Shown here one piece after another: positions 8,598 to 16,582 of a stretch of DNA of 64,000 bases (positions within the stretch are counted from its first letter, which is position 1; the number at the start of each line of letters is the position of its first letter). The notes beneath the pieces were generated by a model. That model saw only the letters and a list, made by a program, of their open reading frames with translations, searched no databases and had not been told where the DNA came from. The position numbers and the translations under genes are program-made. This DNA is from Paraherbaspirillum soli (GTDB lineage: Bacteria; Pseudomonadota; Gammaproteobacteria; Burkholderiales; Burkholderiaceae_D), in contig NZ_JBHSMT010000013.1 in assembly GCF_042654985.1 (NCBI RefSeq), forward strand, positions 434,001 through 498,000. Direction: 5' to 3'.

Positions 8598-9439
8598 AGC
8601 TCGCGGACCTCGGTGCTGGATATTGTATTTTTCTGCCGCATGATTTCCTGCCAGGTCACCAGGCGCAACTCGCCGCTAGCATCTTCCACCAGGGCAGACA
8701 AACTCTCGACCCAGTCGCCGTCATTGCAATAAGTGATGCCTTTGATATCGCGAATTTCCGGTTTATGTATATGACCGCAAATGACGCCATCCAGCCCTTT
8801 CTTTTGCGCTTCCGCCGCTAATGCATCCTCAAACGACGAAATGTAATTCACTGCGTTTTTCACCTTCAGCTTCAGGTATTGCGACAGCGACCAATAGGGC
8901 AAGCCTGCGCGCGCACGCCAGCCGTTGAACCATTGATTGAATTTCAGGATGACCGTGTACAGACTGTCGCCGACATAAGCCAGCCATTTGGCGCAGGCAA
9001 TCACGCCGTCGAAGCGGTCGCCGTGCAATACCAGCATGCGCTTGCCGTTGGCAGTGGTATGCACCAACTCATCGCGAATCCGGATACCGCCGAAATCCAG
9101 ATCAATAAATTGGCGCACGGCCTCATCGTGGTTGCCGGGAACAAAAATCACTTCGGTTCCCTTGCGCGCCTTTTTCAATACTGTTTGCACCACATTGTTA
9201 TGGGTCTGATCCCAATACCAGCGGCGCTTTAACTGCCAGCCGTCGATAATGTCGCCGACCAGATAAAGCGTGTCCGATTCAGTCGCCCGCAGGAATTCCA
9301 GCAAGCGGCCGGCCTGGCAACCGGTCGTTCCCAAATGGATATCGGAAATCCAGATGGTCCGGAAATGAATCGGCTCGCGCTTCAATCCAGGGCCGGCGCC
9401 CAAAAAACCGGCATCCAGGAACTGCTCGCTTGGTTTCAT
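8579..9439 (-). CDS. plcP: PlcP-type metallophosphoesterase (phospholipase C-like)
   Basis: A 286-residue calcineurin-like phosphoesterase usually auto-labelled UDP-2,3-diacylglucosamine diphosphatase (LpxH-like). Metal ligands are Asp33 and His35 (SDIHLG), Asp63 (VGDIIDGW), Asn103 and His104 (PGNHDE), His139 (LHGDRFD), and His223 and His225 (CGHIHK). The segments TTGCQAGRLLEFLR, KRRWYWDQTHNNVVQ, KKARKGTEVIFVPGNHDE and GLPYWSLSQYLKLKVK resemble the PlcP phospholipase C of Sinorhizobium, which releases diacylglycerol from phospholipids under phosphate limitation. The ATG at 9439 overlaps the stop of the upstream acyltransferase gene (ATGA); a 39-residue longer frame to 9556 would be inside that gene. 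The PlcP assignment is family-level recognition, not proof of substrate. Confidence 0.78.
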   Translation of the reverse strand: MKPSEQFLDAGFLGAGPGLKREPIHFRTIWISDIHLGTTGCQAGRLLEFLRATESDTLYLVGDIIDGWQLKRRWYWDQTHNNVVQTVLKKARKGTEVIFVPGNHDEAVRQFIDLDFGGIRIRDELVHTTANGKRMLVLHGDRFDGVIACAKWLAYVGDSLYTVILKFNQWFNGWRARAGLPYWSLSQYLKLKVKNAVNYISSFEDALAAEAQKKGLDGVICGHIHKPEIRDIKGITYCNDGDWVESLSALVEDASGELRLVTWQEIMRQKNTISSTEVRELCELPS

Positions 9440-10203
9440 GCGGCTCTCGTTTCTTTCAGATAGTGACGCGCATAACGATTGTCCAGCTTGGACAAGGGCA
9501 GCAACAGGAAAAAATCCGCGGAGTGAAAATCGGGATCCCAGGCCGGTTCGCCGCAAACCCAGGCGCCGCTGCGCAGATAACCTTTTAGTAACGGCGGCAT
9601 TTGCGGCACGTGACCGGCTTCCCGCTCATACACGGGAAACGGCACATGCGGCGTCACGCGATACTCGGCCGGTGCAAAATTTTGTTGATCCAGTGCGTGA
9701 TACAAAGCGGCGGCGTTATGTCCGCCATCCGCCAGGCTGACGCTGGCACAACCCATCAAATAGTCGCAACGCTCGCGCCGCATATAGGCTGCCAGTCCAG
9801 CCCATAGCAGCATGATGACGCCGCCGCTGCGATAGTCCGGGTGAATACAGGCGCGTCCGGCCTCTGCAATACTGCTGCGCAGATTGTCCAGGCGGCTAAG
9901 ATCGAATTCTTGTTCGGAATAATAACGGCCCATGCGGCGTGCCGCGTGCGGACTCATGACGCGATAGGTGCCGACCACACACAGGGTCTTGGTATCGCGC
10001 ACGATCAGATGATCGCAGTAGGAATCAAACTCGTCGCTGTCCAGAGCGTCTGGATTGGCCAGCGCTGACAGGTTCATCGCCTCGATAAAAACTTTATAGC
10101 GCAGGCGCTGTACTTCGCGTACTTCTTCCGGCGTGCTAGCCAGACTAATCGTTAATTTGGAAAAGTTCGGACTCGCATCGGCGGGGATCGTTAGCAGTCG
10201 CAT
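9436..10203 (-). CDS. OlsB-like N-acyltransferase (GNAT fold)
   Basis: A 255-residue acyltransferase of the OlsB/hemolysin-like GNAT group (Acetyltransf_5 type). OlsB transfers 3-hydroxyacyl chains from acyl carrier protein to ornithine to form lyso-ornithine lipid. Visible features are VQRLRYKVFIEAM near residues 31-43, GTYRVMSPHAARRMGRYYSEQEFDL, AEAGRACIHPDYRSGGVIMLLW and YLMGCASVSL, all in family order. No partner olsA acyltransferase is in the window. The ribosome-binding site AAGGA lies upstream of the ATG at 10203. First gene of a three-gene coupled operon with plcP and the GT4 gene. The function could also be N-acylation of a different amine. Confidence 0.78.
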   Translation of the reverse strand: MRLLTIPADASPNFSKLTISLASTPEEVREVQRLRYKVFIEAMNLSALANPDALDSDEFDSYCDHLIVRDTKTLCVVGTYRVMSPHAARRMGRYYSEQEFDLSRLDNLRSSIAEAGRACIHPDYRSGGVIMLLWAGLAAYMRRERCDYLMGCASVSLADGGHNAAALYHALDQQNFAPAEYRVTPHVPFPVYEREAGHVPQMPPLLKGYLRSGAWVCGEPAWDPDFHSADFFLLLPLSKLDNRYARHYLKETRAA

Positions 10204-10227
10204 TCATCGTCCTTTCAGATTGTGACG

Positions 10228-10288
10228 ATGACAGCCTAACGCCCGATTACTTCAAGAAAATGACAGATTTATTTCCGTTCTATGACAT
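10228..10288 (-). promoter_or_regulatory. PhoB-box-like TGTCAT repeats upstream of the lipid operon
   Basis: Reading toward the operon, TGTCAT-type half-sites occur at 10282-10288 (ATGTCAT), 10260-10266 (CTGTCAT) and 10228-10234 (CTGTCAT). The first two are exactly 22 bp apart, twice the 11-bp PhoB half-site period. The third is 32 bp further, one base out of phase. A classical Pho box has CTGTCAT units every 11 bp separated by AT-rich four-base linkers; the linker before the middle unit here is AAAT. The intermediate half-site is degenerate. The proximal unit lies only 25 bp from the start codon. Confidence 0.5.
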
Positions 10289-10398
10289 TGCAACAGTGGC
10301 GCAGCAAGCAAACCTGATCCGAAAATTGCGTGTTGCTTGAGCAGGCGCCGCGCCACGCATCTATGACAGGTCGATACGTGCGCGGCTCCGCTGTACGC

Positions 10399-10857
10399 TT
10401 ATTTTTCTTTCTTTGGGCGACCAGCTTTGACTGGCGGCAGACTGGCCACTGCAAGCTTCAAATCATCCAGATCCAGCTTGCGGATCAAGGCAACGCCGAC
10501 GCGCAGCAACTCACTCTTTTTAACTGCCAGGCCAGCCTTCAGAAAGGTCTTTTTGACCTCGCCCAGAACCTGGTATTCATCCGCAGGCATCGTAAAGCTG
10601 TCGCGGACCAATTTTTCTTTCTTGATTTTCACCTTTTGCTCTGGCTGCGGCTTGATGCTTAACGCCGGCTTCGGCGCGGGCAGGACCGGCTTCGCTACGA
10701 CACTCTTGGCGGGACTTGCCGGCGCTGAGGCCGGCTTTGCTTTCGGGGCCGGCTTCGATATCGGTTTCAATGCCGCCTTGGGAGCGCTCTTGACTAGCTT
10801 GGCGCTCACATCGGCAGTTTTCTTGATGACGCGTTTAACAGGCTTCTTGGTTACCAT
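10399..10857 (-). CDS. Histone H1-like protein with C-terminal AT-hook
   Basis: A 152-residue, strongly basic protein. About the first 85 residues are Lys/Ala/Pro repeats (KPVKRVIKK, KPISKPAPKAKPASAPASPAK) resembling bacterial H1-like or AlgP tails. A compact predicted helical domain follows (MPADEYQVLGEVKKTFLKAGLAVKKSELLRVGVALI, about residues 90-125), perhaps ribbon-helix-helix-like. The C terminus ends in AGRPKKEK, an AT-hook core. Probably a nucleoid-associated or DNA-bending protein, but no function is proven. It is monocistronic and lies 195 bp upstream of the lipid-remodelling operon on the same strand. Confidence 0.75.
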   Translation of the reverse strand: MVTKKPVKRVIKKTADVSAKLVKSAPKAALKPISKPAPKAKPASAPASPAKSVVAKPVLPAPKPALSIKPQPEQKVKIKKEKLVRDSFTMPADEYQVLGEVKKTFLKAGLAVKKSELLRVGVALIRKLDLDDLKLAVASLPPVKAGRPKKEK

Positions 10858-11010
10858 TTCATTCCCCTTGAAATAAATCGTATAAATAATATATGCAATT
10901 ACTGAACCAACAGCAAGAACCAGGCTTTGTTTGCCGCAACAAGTTCATCAAGCGGTCACAATTTGCACGGAAAATCGCCACTGCAGATTTCCCCTATTTT
11001 GATCGTTTTC

Positions 11011-12135
11011 ATGAAATTAAACTTGATTTTGTGCAAGTCTCTGAGCAGCATCGTGCTGTGCCTCCTGTTGACTATCAATGCAACCGCAGCCGACACCATC
11101 ATCGTCGGCCAGGCGATTGACCTTTCCGGCCCCAACGCCGATCTGGGGCGCGATTACGTGGCCGGCATCAAAACGTATTTTGACGTTATCAATGCAAGAG
11201 GCGGCATCAACGGCCGCCGCATTCAATACCTGGTGCGCGACGACCGTGGTCAATCCGGTCAGGCAGCCAAGGCGGTCACTCAACTCATTGAACAAGACCA
11301 CATCAATTATTTGTTTGGCGGTATCGGCGACGATGCCACTCAGACGGTCCTGAACGCGCCGGCATTCAAGCGCAGCGGCTTGACCTTGTACGCGCCACTA
11401 GCCGGCGCCGACTATCAAAAAGAGCCAAGAATCCTGTTGTGGCGTCCCAGTTACCTGCAAGAAGTCCGCTATATTTTTTCCCATTTCGGCAAACTTGGGA
11501 TCAAGGATATCGGCGTCGTTTATCAAGAGTCGGCAGCAACCGCCGACGCCTATCGCAGCCTGACTGCGCAGATGCAAGAAAGCGGCGTCAAGTTAAGCGC
11601 GATAGTTCGCTTGACCAACGGCAGTACGCAAATGAGCGCAGAAGCAGCGCGCCTGGCACTCGCCAAACCGGGGTTCGTCCTGATGATTGCGGACACGGTG
11701 AATGCCGGCTTATTTCTGAAGGAATTTCGCAAATATGCGCCGCAAACCTTTGTCGCCGGCTCCTCGCTCACCAATCTGACGACATTGCGTCAGTTAGCCG
11801 GGATCAAAGCGGTCGAGTGGACTGTATTTTCGCAAGTGGTGCCGAATCCGAACGTTGGCAGCTCAGCTATCCAGCTAGAGCATGTGAACACGATGAAAAA
11901 GTATCGCGATGAGCCGGTATCGGCATTAACGCTGGAGGGATTTATAGCCGCCAAATCCTGGACCCGCCTGCTGCAAACCGTCAAACGTGGCAATCAAGGG
12001 CAAGCGGATTATTCGGTACCAGATGCTGGTTTCGATGTCGGCGGCTATGTGGTCGGCGCCACACCCAACAGTCGCCACCTATCCAACTATATTGATATAG
12101 CCTTGTTTAACAAGGCCAATGGTCTGACGTTTTAA
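11011..12135 (+). CDS. ABC transporter periplasmic binding protein (Leu/Ile/Val type)
   Basis: A 374-residue type I periplasmic binding protein. A signal peptide (MKLNLILCKSLSSIVLCLLLTINATAA) is followed by the conserved IIVGQAIDLSGPNADLGRDYVAGIKTYFDVIN segment with the INGRRI turn. YLFGGIGDDATQTVLN and the GVVYQESAATADAYR domain-2 start fit the family. No permease or ATPase genes are adjacent, so it is an orphan binding protein or sensor partner, and its ligand cannot be assigned. The ATG at 11011 begins a normal signal peptide; an upstream in-frame start at 10927 would bury it. Convergent with ppx, with a 23-bp gap. Confidence 0.85.
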   Translation: MKLNLILCKSLSSIVLCLLLTINATAADTIIVGQAIDLSGPNADLGRDYVAGIKTYFDVINARGGINGRRIQYLVRDDRGQSGQAAKAVTQLIEQDHINYLFGGIGDDATQTVLNAPAFKRSGLTLYAPLAGADYQKEPRILLWRPSYLQEVRYIFSHFGKLGIKDIGVVYQESAATADAYRSLTAQMQESGVKLSAIVRLTNGSTQMSAEAARLALAKPGFVLMIADTVNAGLFLKEFRKYAPQTFVAGSSLTNLTTLRQLAGIKAVEWTVFSQVVPNPNVGSSAIQLEHVNTMKKYRDEPVSALTLEGFIAAKSWTRLLQTVKRGNQGQADYSVPDAGFDVGGYVVGATPNSRHLSNYIDIALFNKANGLTF

Positions 12136-12158
12136 GGTCGCCTTAAGAAGTCGCAGAC

Positions 12159-13613
12159 TCAACTGCGACGGATAGCGAAATCCACCCCGATCTCGCGCCA
12201 CCACTCCTGCTCTTTTTCCATCCAGTAAGACGCGGTCGGATGATCCGTGATCCAGTCGCGTTTGATGTCGAGCTCGATTTTGCTCTTCATCTTCAGGCGC
12301 AATTCATCGAGATCGACTTCGATCCGCGAGTGCAGGAACATGACGGCCAAACGCAACGCCAGCACCGCCTTGGAAAAATCCGGGTCAAGCAACACCTCGC
12401 CGATCTTGCGCAGATTGCCTTTCTGCCCAAGGATCAGCATGCTCATCGCGCGCTGTTCACGCGTGGTAAATCCGGATAGATCGGCATTCGCAATCAGGTA
12501 GGCGGCATGCTTGTGATAGCCGCTTTGCGACACCACCAGGCCGACTTCATGCAGCAAGGCGCTCCAATGCAAATACTGCGTCAAGCCATCGCTACTCGGC
12601 TTTAGCATATCGAACAAGGAGGTTGCCGTATCGGCGACGCGATTTGCCCGCAACTGATCGACATGAAAGCGCTGCGAAAAATCGTGCACCGACTGATCGC
12701 GACGATCCATGCGCGTACCGCGCAACTGTAGGTCCCACATGACGCCCATCCTTAGTCCAGCCTCGATCGGCTGGATTTCTTCGATGCCGAGTTCCTGCAT
12801 CAAACCGATCAATACCGCCAAGCCGCCGGCAATCACCGCCGCACGCTCCGGCTTCATGCCCAGCAGGTTGATGCGGCTGACATGGCCAAATTCGATAAAG
12901 CGTGCCTTCAAGGCTTCCATGCTGGTGTACGACAGGCGCTGATCGCCCAGCGCATTCTTCTCGATCGCTTCGGCAATCGCGCGTATCGTGCCGGAGGAGC
13001 CATAGGCGTGGCTCCAGTTTTGCGGGCGATACGCTGGCGCCGCGTCTTCGAAGTGACTGCGCGCTGAAAGAATTGCCGCACCGAAGGCAGCAGCGTCGAT
13101 CCGGCCGTCGGCAAAAAATATCAGGCTTTGATTGACGGTTCCGATGCCGAACGACTCAACCCGTTCGATCTGCTGACCGCGCCCCAGGATCAGTTCGGTC
13201 GAACCGCCGCCGATGTCGAGAACCAAGCGTTTTTCGTTCGGCAAGCGAAGCATGCTGGAGACGCCCATATAGATCAGTCGCCCCTCTTCTTCTCCGGAAA
13301 TGATTTCGATTGGATAGCCGATGACCTGTTCTGCCATCGGCAAAAAATCTGCTGTGTTTTTTGCAACGCGCAGCGTATTGGTCGCGACCACACGCACCGC
13401 TTCCAATTGATAGGCAGCGAGGATATTGCGGAAGCGGGATAGCGAGTCCAGTGCAATCTGCATCGCCTGCTCTGTGAGGTGACCGTTGCTGTCGAGGCCG
13501 GCTGCCAGCCGAATCGGATCGCGCGCACTCTTGATGACTCGGATTGCATCGCCATTGTATTTGCCGATATGCAAGCGAAAACTGTTTGATCCCAAATCCA
13601 CCGCTGCAAACAT
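12159..13613 (-). CDS. ppx: Ppx, exopolyphosphatase
   Basis: Releases phosphate from polyphosphate ends; belongs to the Ppx/GppA actin-like ATPase superfamily. The N-terminal phosphate loop DLGSNSFRLHIG is at residues 6-17. VVATNTLRVAKN and SGEEEGRLIYMGV precede the second loop VLDIGGGSTELILG. The C-terminal HD-like domain includes HWSALLHEVGLVVSQSGYHKHAAYLI. The 484-residue length is that of betaproteobacterial Ppx. ppk, often next to ppx, is not here. Its stop codon falls inside a GTCGCAG/CTGCGAC stem (12150-12169) shared with the convergent binding-protein gene. Confidence 0.93.
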   Translation of the reverse strand: MFAAVDLGSNSFRLHIGKYNGDAIRVIKSARDPIRLAAGLDSNGHLTEQAMQIALDSLSRFRNILAAYQLEAVRVVATNTLRVAKNTADFLPMAEQVIGYPIEIISGEEEGRLIYMGVSSMLRLPNEKRLVLDIGGGSTELILGRGQQIERVESFGIGTVNQSLIFFADGRIDAAAFGAAILSARSHFEDAAPAYRPQNWSHAYGSSGTIRAIAEAIEKNALGDQRLSYTSMEALKARFIEFGHVSRINLLGMKPERAAVIAGGLAVLIGLMQELGIEEIQPIEAGLRMGVMWDLQLRGTRMDRRDQSVHDFSQRFHVDQLRANRVADTATSLFDMLKPSSDGLTQYLHWSALLHEVGLVVSQSGYHKHAAYLIANADLSGFTTREQRAMSMLILGQKGNLRKIGEVLLDPDFSKAVLALRLAVMFLHSRIEVDLDELRLKMKSKIELDIKRDWITDHPTASYWMEKEQEWWREIGVDFAIRRS

Positions 13614-13900
13614 TACGTCCTCTCATTCCAACCAAGGTTCCACAAAATACCGATTACTCAATCAGGCTATCGAGCTTGTTGCGCCGCAGTCGGCAGGCAA
13701 GCTGGCAAAAACAGCGCCAAGCTGCGCCACAGTCTCTTGGCGGGACAAGCTTCGACGATAAAGCCAGATTATTACCGCTTGATGACAAAGCAAGGGGAGC
13801 GACAGAGAGCTATTTTTGTATGGCCGGACAGCTCGAAATTTTAAGAAGTCTACAACAATGTACTGCACGATCTCCGGCCCCACAAGCTCCGCAATCGAGG

Positions 13901-15946
13901 TCAATTAGTTGCCGCGTCGCTATGCCAAAATGCCCGCACCACGTCCAACTCGCGGGTCCGCTTGAACGGCGGCAGGCTCTGCCATATGCGGCGGCCATAG
14001 CCCTTTGAAATCAGGCGCGGATCGCAAATCATCAGGACGCCGCGATCGCTTTCGTCGCGTATCAGGCGCCCTGCCCCCTGCTTTAGATTGATGATCGCAG
14101 CCGGCAATTGATGGTGCATGAAACCATTCAAGCCCTTCTCTTCCAGCGCCTCGATGCGTGCCGCCAATACCGGATCGTCCGGTGGTGAAAACGGCAATTT
14201 ATCGATAATCACCAGCGACAATGCCTCGCCACGCACGTCGACCCCCTCCCAGAAGCTTTGGCTGCCGATCAACACCGCATTGCCGGCTGCGCGGAAACGA
14301 TCCAATAACTCGGTGCGACCGGCCTCTCCCTGCACCATCAAGGGGAACGGCAGATTGCGCGCCTCGAATTCAGCGCGCAATCTTTCAGCGGCGCGATTGA
14401 CCGCGCGTATCGTCGTGCACAGCAGAAAGGCACGCCCGCCTGAAGCCTCGATCACCGGCAAGGCGGCATCGATCACTGCGTCCGTGTAATCCGGCGAATT
14501 CGGCTGCGGCAGGTTGTGCGGCACGTAGAGCAGGCCTTGCTCGCCATAGTCGAATGGGCTGGGCCAGGACTGCGCCGGCTCGTCCCACAAACCCATTTGC
14601 GAGGCGTAATGCTGAAAATCATTTTTTACCGCCAATGTGGCCGAAGTAAAGATCCAGGAGCGCGCCACGCCTTCGCGTTGCTTGTTGAAGATCGGTGCGA
14701 TCGACAGCGGGGTTTGATGCAACTGCAGCGAGGTCGAAAATGCCTCTACCCATAGCACCCGCCCCTGATCGGCGTCAGCCTCGGCAGCCTTGGCGTTCTT
14801 GCCACTTTTTGCAGGAGTCGGACTATTCCAGGCGTCCAGCTTGAAACCCAGCTCAATCGCGCGCGCTCTGCACTGTTCGATGGTTTCTGCGCGCTCGGCC
14901 TGTTTCTCCAAGACCGCAATCATTCCGTGAAACTCTTGCCGCAGGGTTTCCAGCGCGGGAAAGAACACACTGGACGGTGCGATCTGGTTGACCGCCAGCC
15001 TCACCACGTCCTGCGGGAACGCCAGCCGCAAATCGCGCGCCGCGCGCTCAACCGGCAGCACCACTTGCGCCCAATCGGCACCATCGCGCGCATGCGACAG
15101 CCCTTCTGCCAGCACATCCCGGCACAGCTCCAATATTTGAGAAGTCGATACGGTGTCGCCAAAAAACAGCGTGGCGACTTCCGGCAGTTGATGCGCCTCG
15201 TCGAAGATGATGGTATTGGCTGATGGCAGCAACTCCGCCACGCCGGTGTCTTTCAGCGCCACATCGGCAAAAAACAAGTGATGATTAACCACCACCACAT
15301 CGGCCTGCTGCGCCTCCTTGCGCGCCTTCATCACGAAGCAGTCCTGGTAATACTGGCATTCGGCTCCCAGACAGGTATCGCGGGTCGAGGTCACCAGATT
15401 CCAGATCGGCGCGGTTTCAGGTACTTTCGACAGCTCGGCTTTGTCTCCCGATCCGGTGGTCTTCATGAAACGCGAAATCTCGCGCAAATAGCCGACGTCT
15501 TCGCGCGATGTCATCCGGCCGTTTTGCAATGTGCGCTCCAGATGGAAATGGCACACATAGTTGGCGCGCCCCTTCAGCAGCGCAACCGAAACCGGCGCGC
15601 TGAGCGCTTTGCGCACGGTCGGGATATCGCGCAAATAAAGCTGGTCCTGCAAATTCTTGGTCCCGGTCGAGATAATCACCTTGCCGCCCCACAGCAAGGC
15701 GGGCACCAGATAGGCAAAAGTCTTGCCAGTGCCGGTGCCGGCCTCGGCAATCAGTGTTTTTTGCTGGGCGATGGCCTCGGCAATGGCTTTTGCCATTTCG
15801 GTTTGCGACTGGCGTGGACGAAAGCCGCCAATCGCCTGCCCGAGCGGCCCTGCATTGCCAAACAAGCGGTCAATATCGGCATCGTGCGTACCGCTGGCGG
15901 GGACGGTTGCGGAGTCGGCGGTAGAGGGGGATGTATCTTCGGTCAA
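13901..15946 (-). CDS. DinG/YoaA-type ATP-dependent DNA helicase
   Basis: Superfamily 2 helicase of the XPD-like iron-sulfur group. RPRQSQTEMAKAIAEAI (Q-motif region) precedes Walker A EAGTGTGKTFAYLVPAL. Iron-sulfur cysteines are in YVCHFH and in TCLGAECQYYQDC. The DEAH box is FDEAHQLPEV. Later motifs include FTSATL, GSQSFWEGVDVRGEAL and QGAGRLIRDESDRG. Such helicases act in DNA-damage tolerance and replication-fork repair. No ATG lies near the N terminus. I chose the TTG at 15946 with AGAAG five bases upstream; a TTG at 15994 is the other option, and it abuts repeat copy 2. Confidence 0.88.
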   Translation of the reverse strand: MTEDTSPSTADSATVPASGTHDADIDRLFGNAGPLGQAIGGFRPRQSQTEMAKAIAEAIAQQKTLIAEAGTGTGKTFAYLVPALLWGGKVIISTGTKNLQDQLYLRDIPTVRKALSAPVSVALLKGRANYVCHFHLERTLQNGRMTSREDVGYLREISRFMKTTGSGDKAELSKVPETAPIWNLVTSTRDTCLGAECQYYQDCFVMKARKEAQQADVVVVNHHLFFADVALKDTGVAELLPSANTIIFDEAHQLPEVATLFFGDTVSTSQILELCRDVLAEGLSHARDGADWAQVVLPVERAARDLRLAFPQDVVRLAVNQIAPSSVFFPALETLRQEFHGMIAVLEKQAERAETIEQCRARAIELGFKLDAWNSPTPAKSGKNAKAAEADADQGRVLWVEAFSTSLQLHQTPLSIAPIFNKQREGVARSWIFTSATLAVKNDFQHYASQMGLWDEPAQSWPSPFDYGEQGLLYVPHNLPQPNSPDYTDAVIDAALPVIEASGGRAFLLCTTIRAVNRAAERLRAEFEARNLPFPLMVQGEAGRTELLDRFRAAGNAVLIGSQSFWEGVDVRGEALSLVIIDKLPFSPPDDPVLAARIEALEEKGLNGFMHHQLPAAIINLKQGAGRLIRDESDRGVLMICDPRLISKGYGRRIWQSLPPFKRTRELDVVRAFWHSDAATN

Positions 15947-15999
15947 GGTAACTTCTATGAGCAGGCTGGGGTTGGGTAATTTAACGCAGTTCAACCTGT

Positions 16000-16118
16000 G
16001 GCACCTCTAAAAACCTACTGCGCGGCCCAATCTCGGGGCTGCGATGCTCGTCGTACAACCGTACGACTCCGCTTCTCGCCCCGACCTTGGGCCGCTCGCT
16101 ACGGATTTTGAAGGTGCC
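16000..16118 (+). repeat. Family A dispersed palindromic repeat, copy 2
   Basis: A 119-bp copy between the DUF465 gene and the helicase gene. The ends GGCACCTCTAAAAA and TTTTGAAGGTGCC pair imperfectly. The central hairpin is GTCGTAC-AACC-GTACGAC. Compared with copy 1 the second stem pair has changed C-G to T-A on both arms, a compensatory change that supports selection on the folded form. Confidence 0.88.
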
Positions 16119-16136
16119 CCGTGGTGTGCGGAAACA

Positions 16137-16337
16137 CTAGGCAGGAATATCGGGAATCAATTGCATCTTTAAAAGCGTAATCTGGTCTTTCAGCTGCAAT
16201 TTGCGCTTCTTCAAACGTCGCAATTGCAGTTCTTCATGCAGCACTTCACGCGTCAGCACCTCAATCACGGCATCCAGATCGCGATGCTCCACTTCCAGTT
16301 CTATAATGCGGCGGAGTATCTCTTCGCGATCAGTCAT
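16137..16337 (-). CDS. YdcH-like DUF465 protein
   Basis: A 66-residue highly charged helical protein of the DUF465/YdcH family. The family pattern is visible: ELEVEHRDLDAVIEVL then LQLRRLKKRKLQLKDQITLLKMQL, with the characteristic HRDLD and LKKRKLxLKDxI motifs. It probably forms a coiled-coil hairpin; cellular role unknown. The ATG at 16337 is favoured because GGAA sits seven to eight bases upstream. ATGs at 16343 and further upstream are in frame but poorly placed. Confidence 0.85.
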   Translation of the reverse strand: MTDREEILRRIIELEVEHRDLDAVIEVLTREVLHEELQLRRLKKRKLQLKDQITLLKMQLIPDIPA

Positions 16338-16582
16338 GGTCATTTTCCGGCATTGAGGTACGTTAACATCTGGAAACACTTTTGAAATAATTCGTGCGTA
16401 TAATATTTCGCGCGAGCTTTAGCAATTTGACCGTAAATGCAATGAAATTAACATGATATGCAGACAGATCAAGATGCTTTAAGATGCGCCACAAGACGAT
16501 CACGAGTCAATCAAAAATCGGCACACACAGTAGTTTTTCAACATCCTGTTAGAACAAGACGCAGTTTAATCTACCTAGACGA

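Noticed and set aside
13662..13904. Minus-strand 80-codon frame between the helicase gene and ppx
   Set aside because: No recognisable domain, no clear ribosome-binding site and odd composition. It could be a decayed gene but cannot be supported.
16399..16404. TATAAT between the DUF465 and PP2C genes as the PP2C promoter
   Set aside because: It lies about 180 bp from the start codon without a matching -35; direction and target cannot be decided.
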